This document shows positions 1 through 11,900 of a DNA stretch of 64,000 bases, one piece after another. Where the stretch lies: positions 3,372,055-3,436,054 of the forward strand of contig OZ007518.1 in the NCBI GenBank assembly GCA_963931865.1, read 5' to 3'. Within the stretch, counting starts at the first letter, position 1; each line of letters begins with the position of its first letter. The translations under genes and the position numbers were made by a program. Under the pieces are notes generated by a model that saw only the letters and a program-made list of their open reading frames with translations, was not told the DNA's origin and did no database searches. The DNA comes from Axinella damicornis (lineage: Eukaryota > Porifera > Demospongiae > Axinellida > Axinellidae).

Positions 1-20
1 AATTTCACTGCGGTCTTGAC

Positions 21-3000
21 ATGACCACAATTCGAGATATAAGGGAAAATGAAGAGAGTCAAAGACTAGAGCTCATGCTAGAAACAGACATCAAAGAAGT
101 TGAAGTGAGAGAAGCACTTTTTCACAGATACCAGGAGTTCTTAAAGGACATCTATGGAGCATTTGAGAGCAGAAATGACAGGCAAGTGATCATTGACACT
201 GTCAATGAAAACTGGGGACAGTGGCTGCAGATGAAACAGTCAGAAGTTGGCATTGACTCAAAAGACAAGCTACTACGAGAATTGGAAGTAGCCCAAGAAA
301 GTTGGAGACCCCCGCCCAATATGTCTCCCGATCATTTGCCAGAAAGCAACTTTCATCACCTTGTGAAGTTTGGCAATGAGCTGGTAAGAGCAAACAGGGC
401 AAATGCAGCTCAAGTCAATGAAATGTACCTCAATCATTTGGTCAAAATAGGGCGTCAGATTGTCACGGATGAAAAGAAGAACGCCAGAGAGGCCAGGAAG
501 TACTACAGAAAAGCCATGGATCTAGAGCCTAAATTTACAATGATAGCCGCTTACAATCATGCCTGCTGTACGCTCTGTATTATGGAAGGTGACGACTATA
601 TTCAGAAAGGCATAGAGGAACTGATGGAAGCAAAGAAACAACTTAGAGTGCTTCTTGATGAAGTCACTCTTATCACTCAATGTGCAATGATGTCCAGACA
701 TAGTCAGCGTGTGGAAGATCCCATAGACAATCACCTTTTGAAACAAATGGAAGTTCGAATGCAAGTACTTCAGTACTTCGGAAACCAGATTGATGAGACA
801 GTAGAGAAACTTAAAGTGTTCCTAAAGAGTAAGGCCAATCCAACCAGCATTCGTCAGTACTTTGAAAGCAAGATCGATGATGCAGTAGAGAATGTTGATG
901 AGTACCTACGTGGAGGTAAAATTGAGGTCCTTCCAACCAGCATTCTTCAACTAATTCCGGAGGCAGACTTTGTCACAAATGAAGAACTGTATGGCCTCTA
1001 TCAACTCGGTCTTGAGTTTACCTTCACTGTTGGTAAAAGGCCCAGATTCTGCTGGGAAGGACTAGCTGTGTTTGTTCTGGGAATTGCACAGATAGTTGCC
1101 GGTGTTTGTCTCACAGTCTTTACAGCTGGAGCCCTAGCCTCATTTGGAATGGGACTGATAGCAGAAGGAGTCTCCGACTGCATTGATGGTGTTGTGGGAA
1201 TGGTGACTGGGGAGTGGGACTGGAAGGAGTGGGGATTTTCAAAGGCTTGCAGCATTGGAGTGTCCATTGCATGCGGGGGTGTGGGCAAGTTCATTTCAAA
1301 AGGAGCCAAATTCATTGCCACTGGAGCAAAAGAAGGCAAAGTCTTCTCTTCAGTTGTCACCAAAACCAAAACTGTTTTTAAAGATGTGACAAAGGTGGCC
1401 GTGGACAGTTGGGGTACTGCTCTAAAAGGAAACATGAAGAATGCAGCCAAGCTAGTTGGCAAGGAGCTTGTGCAACAAGGAGCGATGTGTGTGCTTAATA
1501 AAGTAGAAAACAAAGCTATTCATATCATCTTTGCAGAAGTAGGAAAACGAATTGCTCACAGTGATAAACTAGCAAAATCACTGAAACAGTCGTTTGAGGA
1601 GGAGGAGCTTGGACTCGTAGTTGATCACATGCTCAGTTCAGATCCAGATAGCTCTGTCTCCCAAAGTGAAATGAGTTCCATCACCCGACACAAAGCCAAG
1701 CAATATTTTACCTCAGCTGCTGATGAAGTAGTTACCTCACTTGTACCAAAATCGGAAGTCTTTGATAAAGTTGCAGAACGTTTTCGATCGTTGCTCCCTC
1801 AGATCTCTGGCCGCCTCAAGGGTAAGGCTGGAGCAGTTGTTAAGCTTGTTGAATTAAACTTTGTCATAGACTCCCTTGACAAGGCTGTATCACAACTGGA
1901 AAGCCTCACTGAAGAGTTTCTTCCAAAAATGAAAGAGCATTGCTATGGGCCACTCAAGGGCGAAATTCCTGATGACTCTGAGACCAAGTGTAGGTATTCT
2001 CCCCAATGTGTCAAAGATCTAAAGACAAAGCTAGCTGAACATTCAGCTGACAAGCTCGGTGAAGCAGTTGCTTCAGTCCTCCTTCAAAACCTCACATGGA
2101 TGGTCAACCGTGGACTGAGCAAGACAGTTAACAAGGTTGCATCCAGACACCTCAACAGGGGTCTTAACGTGGAAGGAACAAAGGAGATGATCAGAGCTGG
2201 ACAGAGTGCAAATTACCTTCGTTCAATGCCACTTGGTACAGTACCATTAGACCCCCATGGTGAAGCTGCTGTGAAGTCTCACAGTGATAAAATCTTAGAC
2301 TCAAAGAATCCAGGGACATTAGCCGAACTGAGAGTAGCTGCTGAAGTTTATGGCTGCAAAGTTGTCATTGAGGATGAAAAGGGAAACCGAAAGTGTTCGC
2401 TTTCATCCTCAAGTACAGGAACAAAACCACAAGTTACTCTTGTGCATCTGCCTCCAGATGGAGAACATGGACAACATCCACTTGGACATTATATGGTGAA
2501 AGTTGGTGGCATTCAAATTGACGTTCCCTCTGCAAATAAAAGCTGCATGTTTGAATCATTCGCACATGGCCTGAAAGAAGCTAAGAAGAGAGATGGCTCC
2601 AAAACAGAAGAAGCAGCCATTGATGGAAGTGCAGTGCGTAAAGCAGTGTCAAAGGAGATATCAGACAATCCAGAATTGTGGCATGAACATCTAAAGAGGA
2701 GGGAGGATTTGATGCGAATGAAAGATGGTGAGCACTTCTTGCTTTTAGGTGCAGCTCCTAAGGTAAACGAGACAACGAAGGTTAAAGAAGGATATCGCAT
2801 TGAGCAAAAGCATGACAAAGAAACTGTGATAACCTATAAACAAGACAATGACCTCAAGGTGAAAACAGTACTTCAATTTGACAAAAAACCTGAAGGAAAG
2901 GAAGTAAAAGTGAATAAAAAATACCTGGAAGGAAAGCATGCAGTTATGAAGGTCACAAATGGTGCAAAGGTTGTTAAAATGACAGTAGAAGTTGATGGTG

Positions 3001-3737
3001 CTAGCTATAGTAAAAATTCCGGGCGCTGCTTACATACCCTTCCATCTCAAGATCAAATTGCATTTTCCAAAGGACAAAGAGACCCGGGGAGTGCCCCAGT
3101 GTCATTTCATCTTATACCAAGTGAGGCTGGAGCCAATGCTGGTGTGTTGTTTGGAAACTCAGTGGTGGCCAGTGAGCACTACAACCAACTAGAGAGAGAG
3201 CTCTCCAAACGTATTGCAGAAATTACTGATAACAAACCCTACAAGTGTAAAGTGACGGTTGAACTTGAGGACTTGATACCTAAATGCGGTGTTATTGAAA
3301 TGTTAGAAGCAAGAAATAAAGACCCAAGTAGACGTCAACGGCCAGAGGTGTCTCCTGACCAAGCAAGAATAGTGGAAGAACGTTTCAAACAGATTAATAA
3401 ATTGGTAGGAAAGGGAAGGAAAGGTATGGAGGAAGATGCAAGGAGGGATGTGACAGCACAACGAGTAAAAAGTCTCACTTATGAAGTCTCCATAAAGAAT
3501 GAAAAAGGGGAATGGGTAAAATATAAAGATCCCAACTCCCTGTCTCTCGGCCGAGATACTGAACTCTACTTGCACTCGAGCCTAGGTTCTGAAAACTTCA
3601 ATAAGAATAAAGACCTTGAGGGTGCTCGGGTGTTGACTCGTGCACCAATGGCTGGACCAATGGATGGACCCACTCAGCGTCGTCCAAATCCAGGACCTGG
3701 TGCAAAAAGGCATGATGACGGAGAATCGAACTCATAA
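21..3737 (+). CDS. Large intronless TPR / hydrophobic-segment / OTU-like protein, possibly 5'-partial
   Basis: A single 1238-codon frame ends at TAA 3735-3737. The frame is still open upstream of the first ATG to the window edge, so ATG 21 is a provisional start and the gene may continue to the left. Visible parts: a charged helical N-terminus; a TPR-like stretch near residues 155-190 (AREARKYYRKAMDLEPKF); a Gly/Ala-rich hydrophobic stretch near 343-440 that could be membrane-inserting; helical regions; then an OTU-peptidase-like region with a GHY box (His823) followed by an NKSCMF box (Cys842). Such long single-exon proteins occur as expanded families in invertebrates, and I infer a regulatory or defence-type role only loosely. 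The C-terminus is hydrophilic and Pro/Gly-rich. It could also be a retrogene. Coding status is sure; function is not. Confidence 0.8.
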   Translation: MTTIRDIRENEESQRLELMLETDIKEVEVREALFHRYQEFLKDIYGAFESRNDRQVIIDTVNENWGQWLQMKQSEVGIDSKDKLLRELEVAQESWRPPPNMSPDHLPESNFHHLVKFGNELVRANRANAAQVNEMYLNHLVKIGRQIVTDEKKNAREARKYYRKAMDLEPKFTMIAAYNHACCTLCIMEGDDYIQKGIEELMEAKKQLRVLLDEVTLITQCAMMSRHSQRVEDPIDNHLLKQMEVRMQVLQYFGNQIDETVEKLKVFLKSKANPTSIRQYFESKIDDAVENVDEYLRGGKIEVLPTSILQLIPEADFVTNEELYGLYQLGLEFTFTVGKRPRFCWEGLAVFVLGIAQIVAGVCLTVFTAGALASFGMGLIAEGVSDCIDGVVGMVTGEWDWKEWGFSKACSIGVSIACGGVGKFISKGAKFIATGAKEGKVFSSVVTKTKTVFKDVTKVAVDSWGTALKGNMKNAAKLVGKELVQQGAMCVLNKVENKAIHIIFAEVGKRIAHSDKLAKSLKQSFEEEELGLVVDHMLSSDPDSSVSQSEMSSITRHKAKQYFTSAADEVVTSLVPKSEVFDKVAERFRSLLPQISGRLKGKAGAVVKLVELNFVIDSLDKAVSQLESLTEEFLPKMKEHCYGPLKGEIPDDSETKCRYSPQCVKDLKTKLAEHSADKLGEAVASVLLQNLTWMVNRGLSKTVNKVASRHLNRGLNVEGTKEMIRAGQSANYLRSMPLGTVPLDPHGEAAVKSHSDKILDSKNPGTLAELRVAAEVYGCKVVIEDEKGNRKCSLSSSSTGTKPQVTLVHLPPDGEHGQHPLGHYMVKVGGIQIDVPSANKSCMFESFAHGLKEAKKRDGSKTEEAAIDGSAVRKAVSKEISDNPELWHEHLKRREDLMRMKDGEHFLLLGAAPKVNETTKVKEGYRIEQKHDKETVITYKQDNDLKVKTVLQFDKKPEGKEVKVNKKYLEGKHAVMKVTNGAKVVKMTVEVDGASYSKNSGRCLHTLPSQDQIAFSKGQRDPGSAPVSFHLIPSEAGANAGVLFGNSVVASEHYNQLERELSKRIAEITDNKPYKCKVTVELEDLIPKCGVIEMLEARNKDPSRRQRPEVSPDQARIVEERFKQINKLVGKGRKGMEEDARRDVTAQRVKSLTYEVSIKNEKGEWVKYKDPNSLSLGRDTELYLHSSLGSENFNKNKDLEGARVLTRAPMAGPMDGPTQRRPNPGPGAKRHDDGESNS

Positions 3738-5804
3738 GACAACTACTAAAGCGTGTGTGTTATCTGTGAAACAGGCTGTTTGTTGTGTTAGTCCTTAAAG
3801 CTTCATATTATGTATCTAGTGCGCATACCTTAGTGCCATAGTATTACTTGGTTTGGAGCAGAGTCGAACTCTAGTGTTTTTTTTATAACCTCACCCAGTA
3901 TGTTCTCTCTATAGCTAGCTGCTTGGTCATACAAGTTATCTTATAATATTATGTGACTGTATAATTCAGTTGTAATTGGTATAGTTCCTGTATCGATTTC
4001 ATCGTAGCATTGATTTCTGCATTTGCAGCATGTGTTATGAGCCAATTTGCCATTTTAAAAAAGTGGCGTACAATTAGTGACCATGGTGCCCCTAACTGGA
4101 AACATGCAGTCGAAACTGGAAACACGCAGTCCTCAGAATAATTGAGGCAAGGTACATGTACCACACGTTTCTATACACATTCTTCATGATAGCTATCCAG
4201 GTATGGCACATGTAAGCATAGTCTCGGTCCCAGACCCAAACCCACCTCAGCACGGATCGTATCTAGTGCCTATGAAATAATTACCATACACCTACGTTTC
4301 AATAATGTACAGCAGTCAATGGGAAAGCCTGGTACGCAAGCACAGTTGATAAAAATTTCACCACTTATTTTCTTTGCATAACCAAGTCCCCTACCTATGA
4401 ATAAGATCATGGAGCTTGATGACAGAGGCATCAGTATAATATATACAAACTGATGTGGCTGAGATCTATTTCCAGCAAGAACCTATAGCTCCTTCAAACT
4501 AAATTATAACCTTGAAATCACTGACTGCCACTTAGATCAGCAATGCACATGAAAAAAAACAGCCAAGGAAATACTTTCCAACTACGTATACAGTGCATTG
4601 TTCACCCAACCCAATGGGAAAAGTTGGGATAAGGCAGTTGCTCACGAAAACTCACAAAGGAAACATCCTAGGGTGCAAAAGTTTGAGTGAAAGTGAATGG
4701 AGATGGAATTACAGTATAATAATTATAGGCAAACATTAGGCCTATAATTCCCGGTTGCTAAACTTGAAGTGCACGGTGTAGATTTCAAAAAAGCTATATG
4801 GATGATCGACTGGTATGATTGTAGCTATGTCTGCACAGGAGGCAAGCATTCACAGCTAGTAGTCTAAGAAGTATAACTATGATTCTCCTGTGAAAGATGG
4901 TGATCAAGGTTATAAATAAGTGGACTAGCAGCTATAGCTATTTGCCGAATGATTGTCAATAAAACTGGTCGGCCCTGTAATCATTTCTAGCAGATCATGT
5001 GGGATGCATGACGATATCGATCTAGCACGGTCAACTTAAAATGCCAGACTAACCTGGTCGTATAATTTATGCTATCGTCCCCCCTCCTCAATTGAATTCC
5101 CTCCCACTTTATCCCTTCCTCGTTCCTCCCCCCCCCCCCCCCCCCCCTCCTTGATCCTCGATCCCACCCCCCTCCTCGAGCTCCTAGCTCTCCTCAATCT
5201 TCTTCCCAGTTGATCACTTGCAGCTAGTGCATGGATTAGATGTCAGAAGCTAGGATGGTACGTAGGTCCGCACACTTGACACAATCTACAACATCGCCAT
5301 GATGAAACAAATACTTTCAAGTCCAGGATTACAATACAAAAATGAAACCTGCACGTCCAGGACAAATTTTTAAACATGTGGAATACATAGTGACTATACT
5401 TGTCAAGTGTATAAGTGTGCATTGGGAAAGTGAATCATGTATAACCTTTGTGATCATTCAAGCTGCCAGTGAATGTGAACATCGAGATGAGAAGAAAAAA
5501 AAATTTCATCAGTGCGTTTGAAATTAAACCACAGACTGTCATTTCTGTGAGAGTGAGTTGTTTGCACAAGTGTACACAGACATGAAACCATATCGCTAGG
5601 ACAAGAACACAAGTAGCAAATGAACACTTCGAAAAAAACCCAGCAAAAAATGAGGGAGTAAATATCTAAGAACCTAAGGCACATCCACAATTCGGATTCG
5701 AGTGATGCATAGAGGAGGGGAGGCAATTCAGCTACATACAAGAAGTGTACATTGTGTATGTACTCATAAGCATCCATCGGATACTTCTGTTCTCTTCATT
5801 GCTC
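3738..5804. other. Intergenic region between convergent genes
   Basis: No coding potential seen on either strand. It holds the 3' flanks of the OTU-like gene (+) and of the IGFBP-module gene (-), a C-run at about 5128-5147 set in a pyrimidine-rich block (5080-5200), and a partial repeat near 4220-4262 that recurs near 25063-25110. No AATAAA signal was recognised close to either stop codon. Confidence 0.6.
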
Positions 5805-5902
5805 TCATCTCATGTGATGGTCACCGTAGGGATCCTCCAGAGTATTTGTCTGTCTTCGTTGCAATTCTTGATTACCCTCTTCTGAGGAGTCATTTGGAAC
5901 CT
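5805..5902 (-). CDS. IGFBP-module gene, last coding exon
   Basis: Acceptor tttcctatacag precedes AGGTTCC. The phase-1 entry joins the G left by the follistatin/Kazal exon. It encodes about 32 residues, acidic and hydrophilic (EVPNDSSEEGNQ...), ending with TGA at 5805-5807. There is no membrane segment or lipid-anchor signal. Confidence 0.6.
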
Positions 5903-8900
5903 CTGTATAGGAAAAACACAATAAAATGAATACCATAACCTGATCTCAACTGTAACACAGCTAGTTTAATATGGTATGCGTCTTTAAAAATGACGCGTTT
6001 GCGGAACCATTTCCATTACGGTGCTGGATTTACGAGACAAACACAGCTCCGGAAGACCTGAACACAGCTCGATCCTGAAGACCTAAACCAGCTCCAGAAC
6101 ACCTAAACGCGACCTAAATGCAGCTCTGGAAGACCTGACAGCAGCTCCAGAACACCTGAACGCAGCTTGATCCTGAAGACCGAACGCAGCTCTGAAGACC
6201 TAAATGCATGCATCTCACCTCACTTGTCAGTGGGTGGTAGACCTAATAACTTGGCCATAATTATTTGATGGCACTTCAAGTTAACTTTGTAGGAGGTACG
6301 GTGATGCAACAAGACGTGAGGTACGGTGATGTAACAAGACGTGCCCAGTAGTGCACTGACTTGGATGTGGACAGTGATATCATTGAGCTGTCAGTTGTCA
6401 AGTATGCAAATCAGCACTGGTTGCCTAGGTTACTGGTTGCCTAGGTTACCGCATACGAACTGGTGCCTGTACCTATCTACATTGGTATGCTGTCAGAAGC
6501 CACAAGCAGCAGTAGATGAGGCCTATTGGTCTATGGCACATAATATTCCTGTCTAGGGGCTGGCCTTAGCTCCTTAGCTGAATGTAAACCTCGTGTACCA
6601 CTCACACACACACTCAAGTGGTGAAGGCTAACAAGGTCTAATACAGATGTGTGATGGCTAGCATGTGTAACTGAGTAGCACACCTGTTCAGCATTCCCCA
6701 CAGGGCTTCCTGAGTAGAGACTAAGAGACTAACGCATGTAAGGCGGAGCTCTAAATGGCTGTGTAAGTTTTTCAAGGAGCTAGCTGGTATAATTATATCA
6801 GCTGTGCTCTTAAGTAAATATGGCATGAGGTGAAGGCTGGGCTGCCAAGTGGTTGAACAGATTAAAGGCAAGGCTTAGTTAAGATACTGAAGTGAATTGA
6901 TGCTTATCATATACAGTGTATATGTATCAAAACTGTGGGCGAGCGGAAGTAAGCTGCACTTTGAGTGACGATTACTCGACCTTCGAACTCTCTGGAAGTA
7001 AAGGAGCCGGCCATATGTTTGCCCGTAGCGTGGGGTCCCACGCGGGACTGCTGCTGTTGGAAGTAAAGGAGCCGGTGGTACGTTTGCGCATAGCGCAGGG
7101 GTCCACGCGGGACCAAAAGGTGGCAGCATCGACGATCTACATTGTATAATTATATACATATATAAACAGAAAAATTGTGCTGTTCGAACGACAAGGTTAG
7201 CTCGCTTCCGCTTGCCAATTATAGCTGCAATCTTGCCTTATAGCTAGGCTATCTATATGGCACCATCAGACAGCTGCATGGATGACACCATCAGACAGCT
7301 GCATGGATGACACCATCAGACAGCTGCATGGATGACACCATCAGACAGCTGCATGGAGGGCACCATCAGACAGCTGCATGGATGGTACCATCAGACAGCT
7401 GCATGGATGGCACCATCAGACAGCCGGATAGTCTCACCTAGACAGTTTCCTGAGTATTTCATATGGATGTGTGTCAGATCGTTGCAGTTGGTCACATGGA
7501 GGTGGCATCGACTTCGATAGGTTTTTCCGTCACTGCCACACACGGGCTGGGCCTCCTGTGGACAGTCAGTTAGTGGCTTGCAAACACAGGCCGTGCTGGA
7601 GTTCACTGCGTCGTGGACACATCTTGCACCCAAAGCACACTGGACGTTGTCACAGGGATCGAAAGCTAGAGGAAGAGAAAAATCACTTCAATAAATCCAC
7701 AAGAGCAATGAGTGCAAACAGTACAGGTGTTGCCATAGCAACAATTAAACTGTTGCTATGGTGCAATACTATTATAGGCTAGGTGTTGCCATAGTAACTG
7801 TAGACCTGGTTTGTCATGCATAACCAAAGTGTTGGACATTCACAGAAGGACGTAGCAGGAGAGAAGATAAGGAATTGCTAGCTTAGATTGATTTATCCTC
7901 ATGTCTGAAGATCACTGGAGGATACAGTGAGTGGCAGAAAGGCTAGAATGGTCGTTACTGTGCAACTATTTTGACGTACGTACTGTCTCTCTGCAGGTTA
8001 AATGGAGGCTAAGAACATACTCTGTAATACACTTCCAAAGGGATAGTGATCCAGTGAGTAGCATGGGAATCTCTGGTATTTGATGTAGCCTCCCCAGCTT
8101 TGTAGAGTCAAAAAGCTGGGGAGGAGCCTGGGAACGAGGCTAAGTGTGCTAGGTTTGAATCGTGTGGGCAACACATGCACTGATTCTTTCCCACGGTAAC
8201 GTGCCCGTATCCAAAGCAACTTGACTTCAGGGAGGCAAGTAAGCTACAAGATGCGACCAGATCAAAGAAACGGCTCTTTGTAGCCGCAGACAGGGTCCAG
8301 TGTTTGAGAATAACACGTCTAAAAACAGAACCCACATTGACAACCACACCAATTCTTGGTTCAATCCACATCACAAAAGGAATAAGCTTTTAGTTCGTTA
8401 ACGTTTCCATGGTTAACCTGAAGACTGTCCAGTGTGTCGCATATCATAGTTGTTAAGCTTCTCACTGCACACATTAGTAATTAAGTTAATATCTACACTC
8501 CTAATGCTGCTATAGCGGACACATTATTGACCAATGCACCCACAAATGCAGCTGTGTTTGTAAGTTTTCCATGCAATCAGAGACAAGCCAGGCCCCAAAT
8601 ACTATTAAGGATTTGAAAATTAGCCTCGTACCCAGTCCCACGCCCAGCTTTTCGTCGCTGCCCGCTTTACCGTACTAAGCAGCGACAAAAAGCTTGGCGT
8701 GGGACTGGGTACGAGGCTATTTGAAAATCATGTGCACAGTTTGGTTGGCTAGATACAGGATTCTAGTGCACCCAGTCTTCCCAAATCTCACTATACGGTA
8801 TAGAGTCCATGATACTTGATTTAGTGTCTTCCTGATATGTATAATTTTGGTATAGAGTCCATGACAGCAGTCTTTGAGATCTCTATATATGGTGTACAGT

Positions 8901-11900
8901 CCATGATAGTGCAATCCTCGCTATGCTTGAACATTACGCTCGAATGCTTATAGCCACAGAGGTTTTGGTGTTCAAAATCACGTCGGGTCCTAGGCACTTT
9001 TCGCTGTGTTGTCACAGTGTACGTATACTATAGTGACATCCACACAGGACTTGTTTGTGTTCTCTGGCACAATACCTCCTCAAGCTTCTGTGGGATGTAA
9101 TGTTGTCGGTTTGTTGATTGAGTGCAAGTTAGCAGTCACAGCCCACCCTAGTCTCGTTCCCAGACCCTCTTACGTGCGTGCGGGTCTCGGCACGAGACTA
9201 AGCCCACCCACACAGGACCTGTTTGTGTTCTAGGCACAAGACCTCGTCAGGCTTCTGTGGGATGTAATGTTGTCCGTTTGTTGATTGAACTAATGAGGGC
9301 AAATTAGCAGTAGAGCATTTTAAGGCTTTGCAAGATATACAGTAGGACTTCATACAAGAGCTAAGTACGTAGTTTCAAAATAAAGTATCAAACCTCGTGT
9401 ATTTTAGAAATGACATACGGATGCATTTTGGCGGTTGGCTTGTCCATTTTCCATAGTGACACGTTGCCGTTGCCAGTGCATAGTTGTCCACCACAAAGTC
9501 AGGGCCACAGTCATACGTGGCCTCTGATCCATGTAATAGACCACTGCTGAGGCTAAGGTTTCCATGCTCTGGTACAGACAGCTCATCGCAGGCTGCAGGG
9601 GGGGGGGGGGGGGGAGCAGAAAGGTGGAGGGAGAGAAAGAGACAAAATCTATTAATCTGTTGAAACAGACTCAGTTTCATCATCAGACACGTACTTATCC
9701 TCCTACATGGGCGTAGCTAGCAATGAGGCAAGGGAGGCAGTTGCCTCCTCGCTTTTCTGGATAATGATGCGCGTGTCCGGAGTCTCGCACACTCCGCGTA
9801 CGATGTGCGTTCGATCTGATGACAGACATAGGAGCTAGGCTGACCATGAGCCGGCGTATACTCTTAACGCTGATAGTGCTGCAAGTCTGGGACAGTCAGG
9901 GCACCGGCATATTGCTGTACATTTCGAGAGCAACTGTTTGCGCGCACTGCGGAGTAACTCATGAGTAATTAATTAACACGAAAAATTTTCGCCGCGTGCT
10001 TTGCGTGCGCTGTCAACTCCACACCTCCTGAATCTCCAAATCCTAGCTACGCCCCTGTAAAGATATTTAGAACACATGTTTTGTCTGGATAGCTACAGAA
10101 TAGTTGTTTTTCGATCCCGCCATTTCATCATGTTTGCAGGGGCGTATATATAGTCAAGACTAATCAAATATTCGATTAAACGCTCCCCCCTCTTCACTTT
10201 AGCATGCTAAATAGGGGGATATTAGTGGGATTATGTTCCTATACTATACCTGAAGTGGTCCCTACTGAGACCCTATCACATAGTTCATGCACTGGTTTAC
10301 ACAGGAACATCAACTGCCACTAATGTAATACATAACTCCACACACAAAGGTTTGCACAAAGTGAAATGAACAGACCACATACGAAATGAACAGACCATGA
10401 AACATGCATGGAACCCTGCATGTTTCATGCATGTTAGACACCTGAAAAGCGTCCCAATTTTTGCGCTATACAGGTCAGTACCATGCATGTTGCAGGGAAC
10501 ATGCATGGTACATGCATGTTCTCATCCATTACCTGGAATCTGTCAGGTACATTCCATGCATGGAATTCTACGCATGTAATTGTCTGTTGGGTACAGGGAA
10601 CATGCATGTTACAGGTGCTCCATTTTGAGTAGGGCATGTACGAGTCTGGGACCTGGTAACAAGAGATGAAAAGTACAAAGACTTACGTAGCATCAAAGCA
10701 GTAAACGGTACTCATCCAAGCACTAACCATGTTGAGGCAGGGTACATACATTACCATAGCTAGGGGTAACTAGGTGTGAAGTGAACAGACCATGTACGAG
10801 TCTGGGACCTGGTAACAAGAGATGAAAAGTACAAAGACTTAGCATCAAAGCAGTAAACGGTACTCATCCAAGCACTAACCATGTTGAGGCAGTGTAAGTG
10901 CGTTACTAGGGATACAATTAGGTAACTAGGTACCTCATTCCCAGGCTCACAAAGCTTCAATCTTCCCAAATGTGGTCTTCTAGTTATCGGCTGGTCTAAA
11001 ATACACTTAGTGGGTACAAATTGAGCAAATCATTCACAAGTTCCTTTCATCCTGTACTACAACGGATCTACAATGGAAGCAAATCATTCATTTTCATCTT
11101 GTACTAAAACGGAACCCTGCGTATCTCTACCAACCGTACAGTGGAACAGCTCGTACAGACGTATGATTTTTTCCCCAGGTATTCCAGTCATACGGTCCGT
11201 CCCCATATTCTCAAAATGTGGTCATAAGCCATCTGACTGATTGGAGGTCAGTCCTTTAGCTTGTAGGTCCACCCATTTCCAAATCACACGTGGTAGTTAG
11301 CACATGACTTTTATAAAACTGTAGTGTCATCTTACTACTACTGTTTACAAACTTAGCCATCGTACTCAATGAGCACGGGATATATGTGTCCTCCAGACAC
11401 TTCTACGTACCTTAGAAGTTGCAACCCGGATGCAAGGCTGCCAGGCTGGACAAATATTTCTGACAAACAAATATTGGTGAGGGTTGAACTGCCAACAAAT
11501 TCTTCAAATAAAATGTACACTTTCCTCCCAAGGACCGATAATGAATATTAATATATTTATGGATAGGAAGTGGTCGCCCCTTATCTTGACGTGAATAAAT
11601 GTAAGCTTCCCTTCCAAGGACCAGTGATCTCATGGCTAGCAGACCACATATACCTCACAATGAATATTGATGACTTAGAAGTGTTGTCATTCAATTGTTT
11701 ACCAGAGATTTTGCTTCTGCTCCAATTTCAAGGCAGCCTCATTCCCAAGCCCCCACCTGTCACTTGCAGTACAGAATGGAAAGTTGGGAACGAGGCTAAC
11801 TCCACAGCAGTTCTACATCCAGCTACAAGGGTCGATGCTGCTCTAGACCAAGTTCTACTTCCTTGGGGCTATTGGGCTACTTTATAGTCGTGTCTATGCT

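Noticed and set aside
7259..7428. Possible CRISPR-like array, as with the 47-bp array at 60896-61222
   Set aside because: Units are directly contiguous with no unique spacers and the genome is eukaryotic; these are minisatellites.
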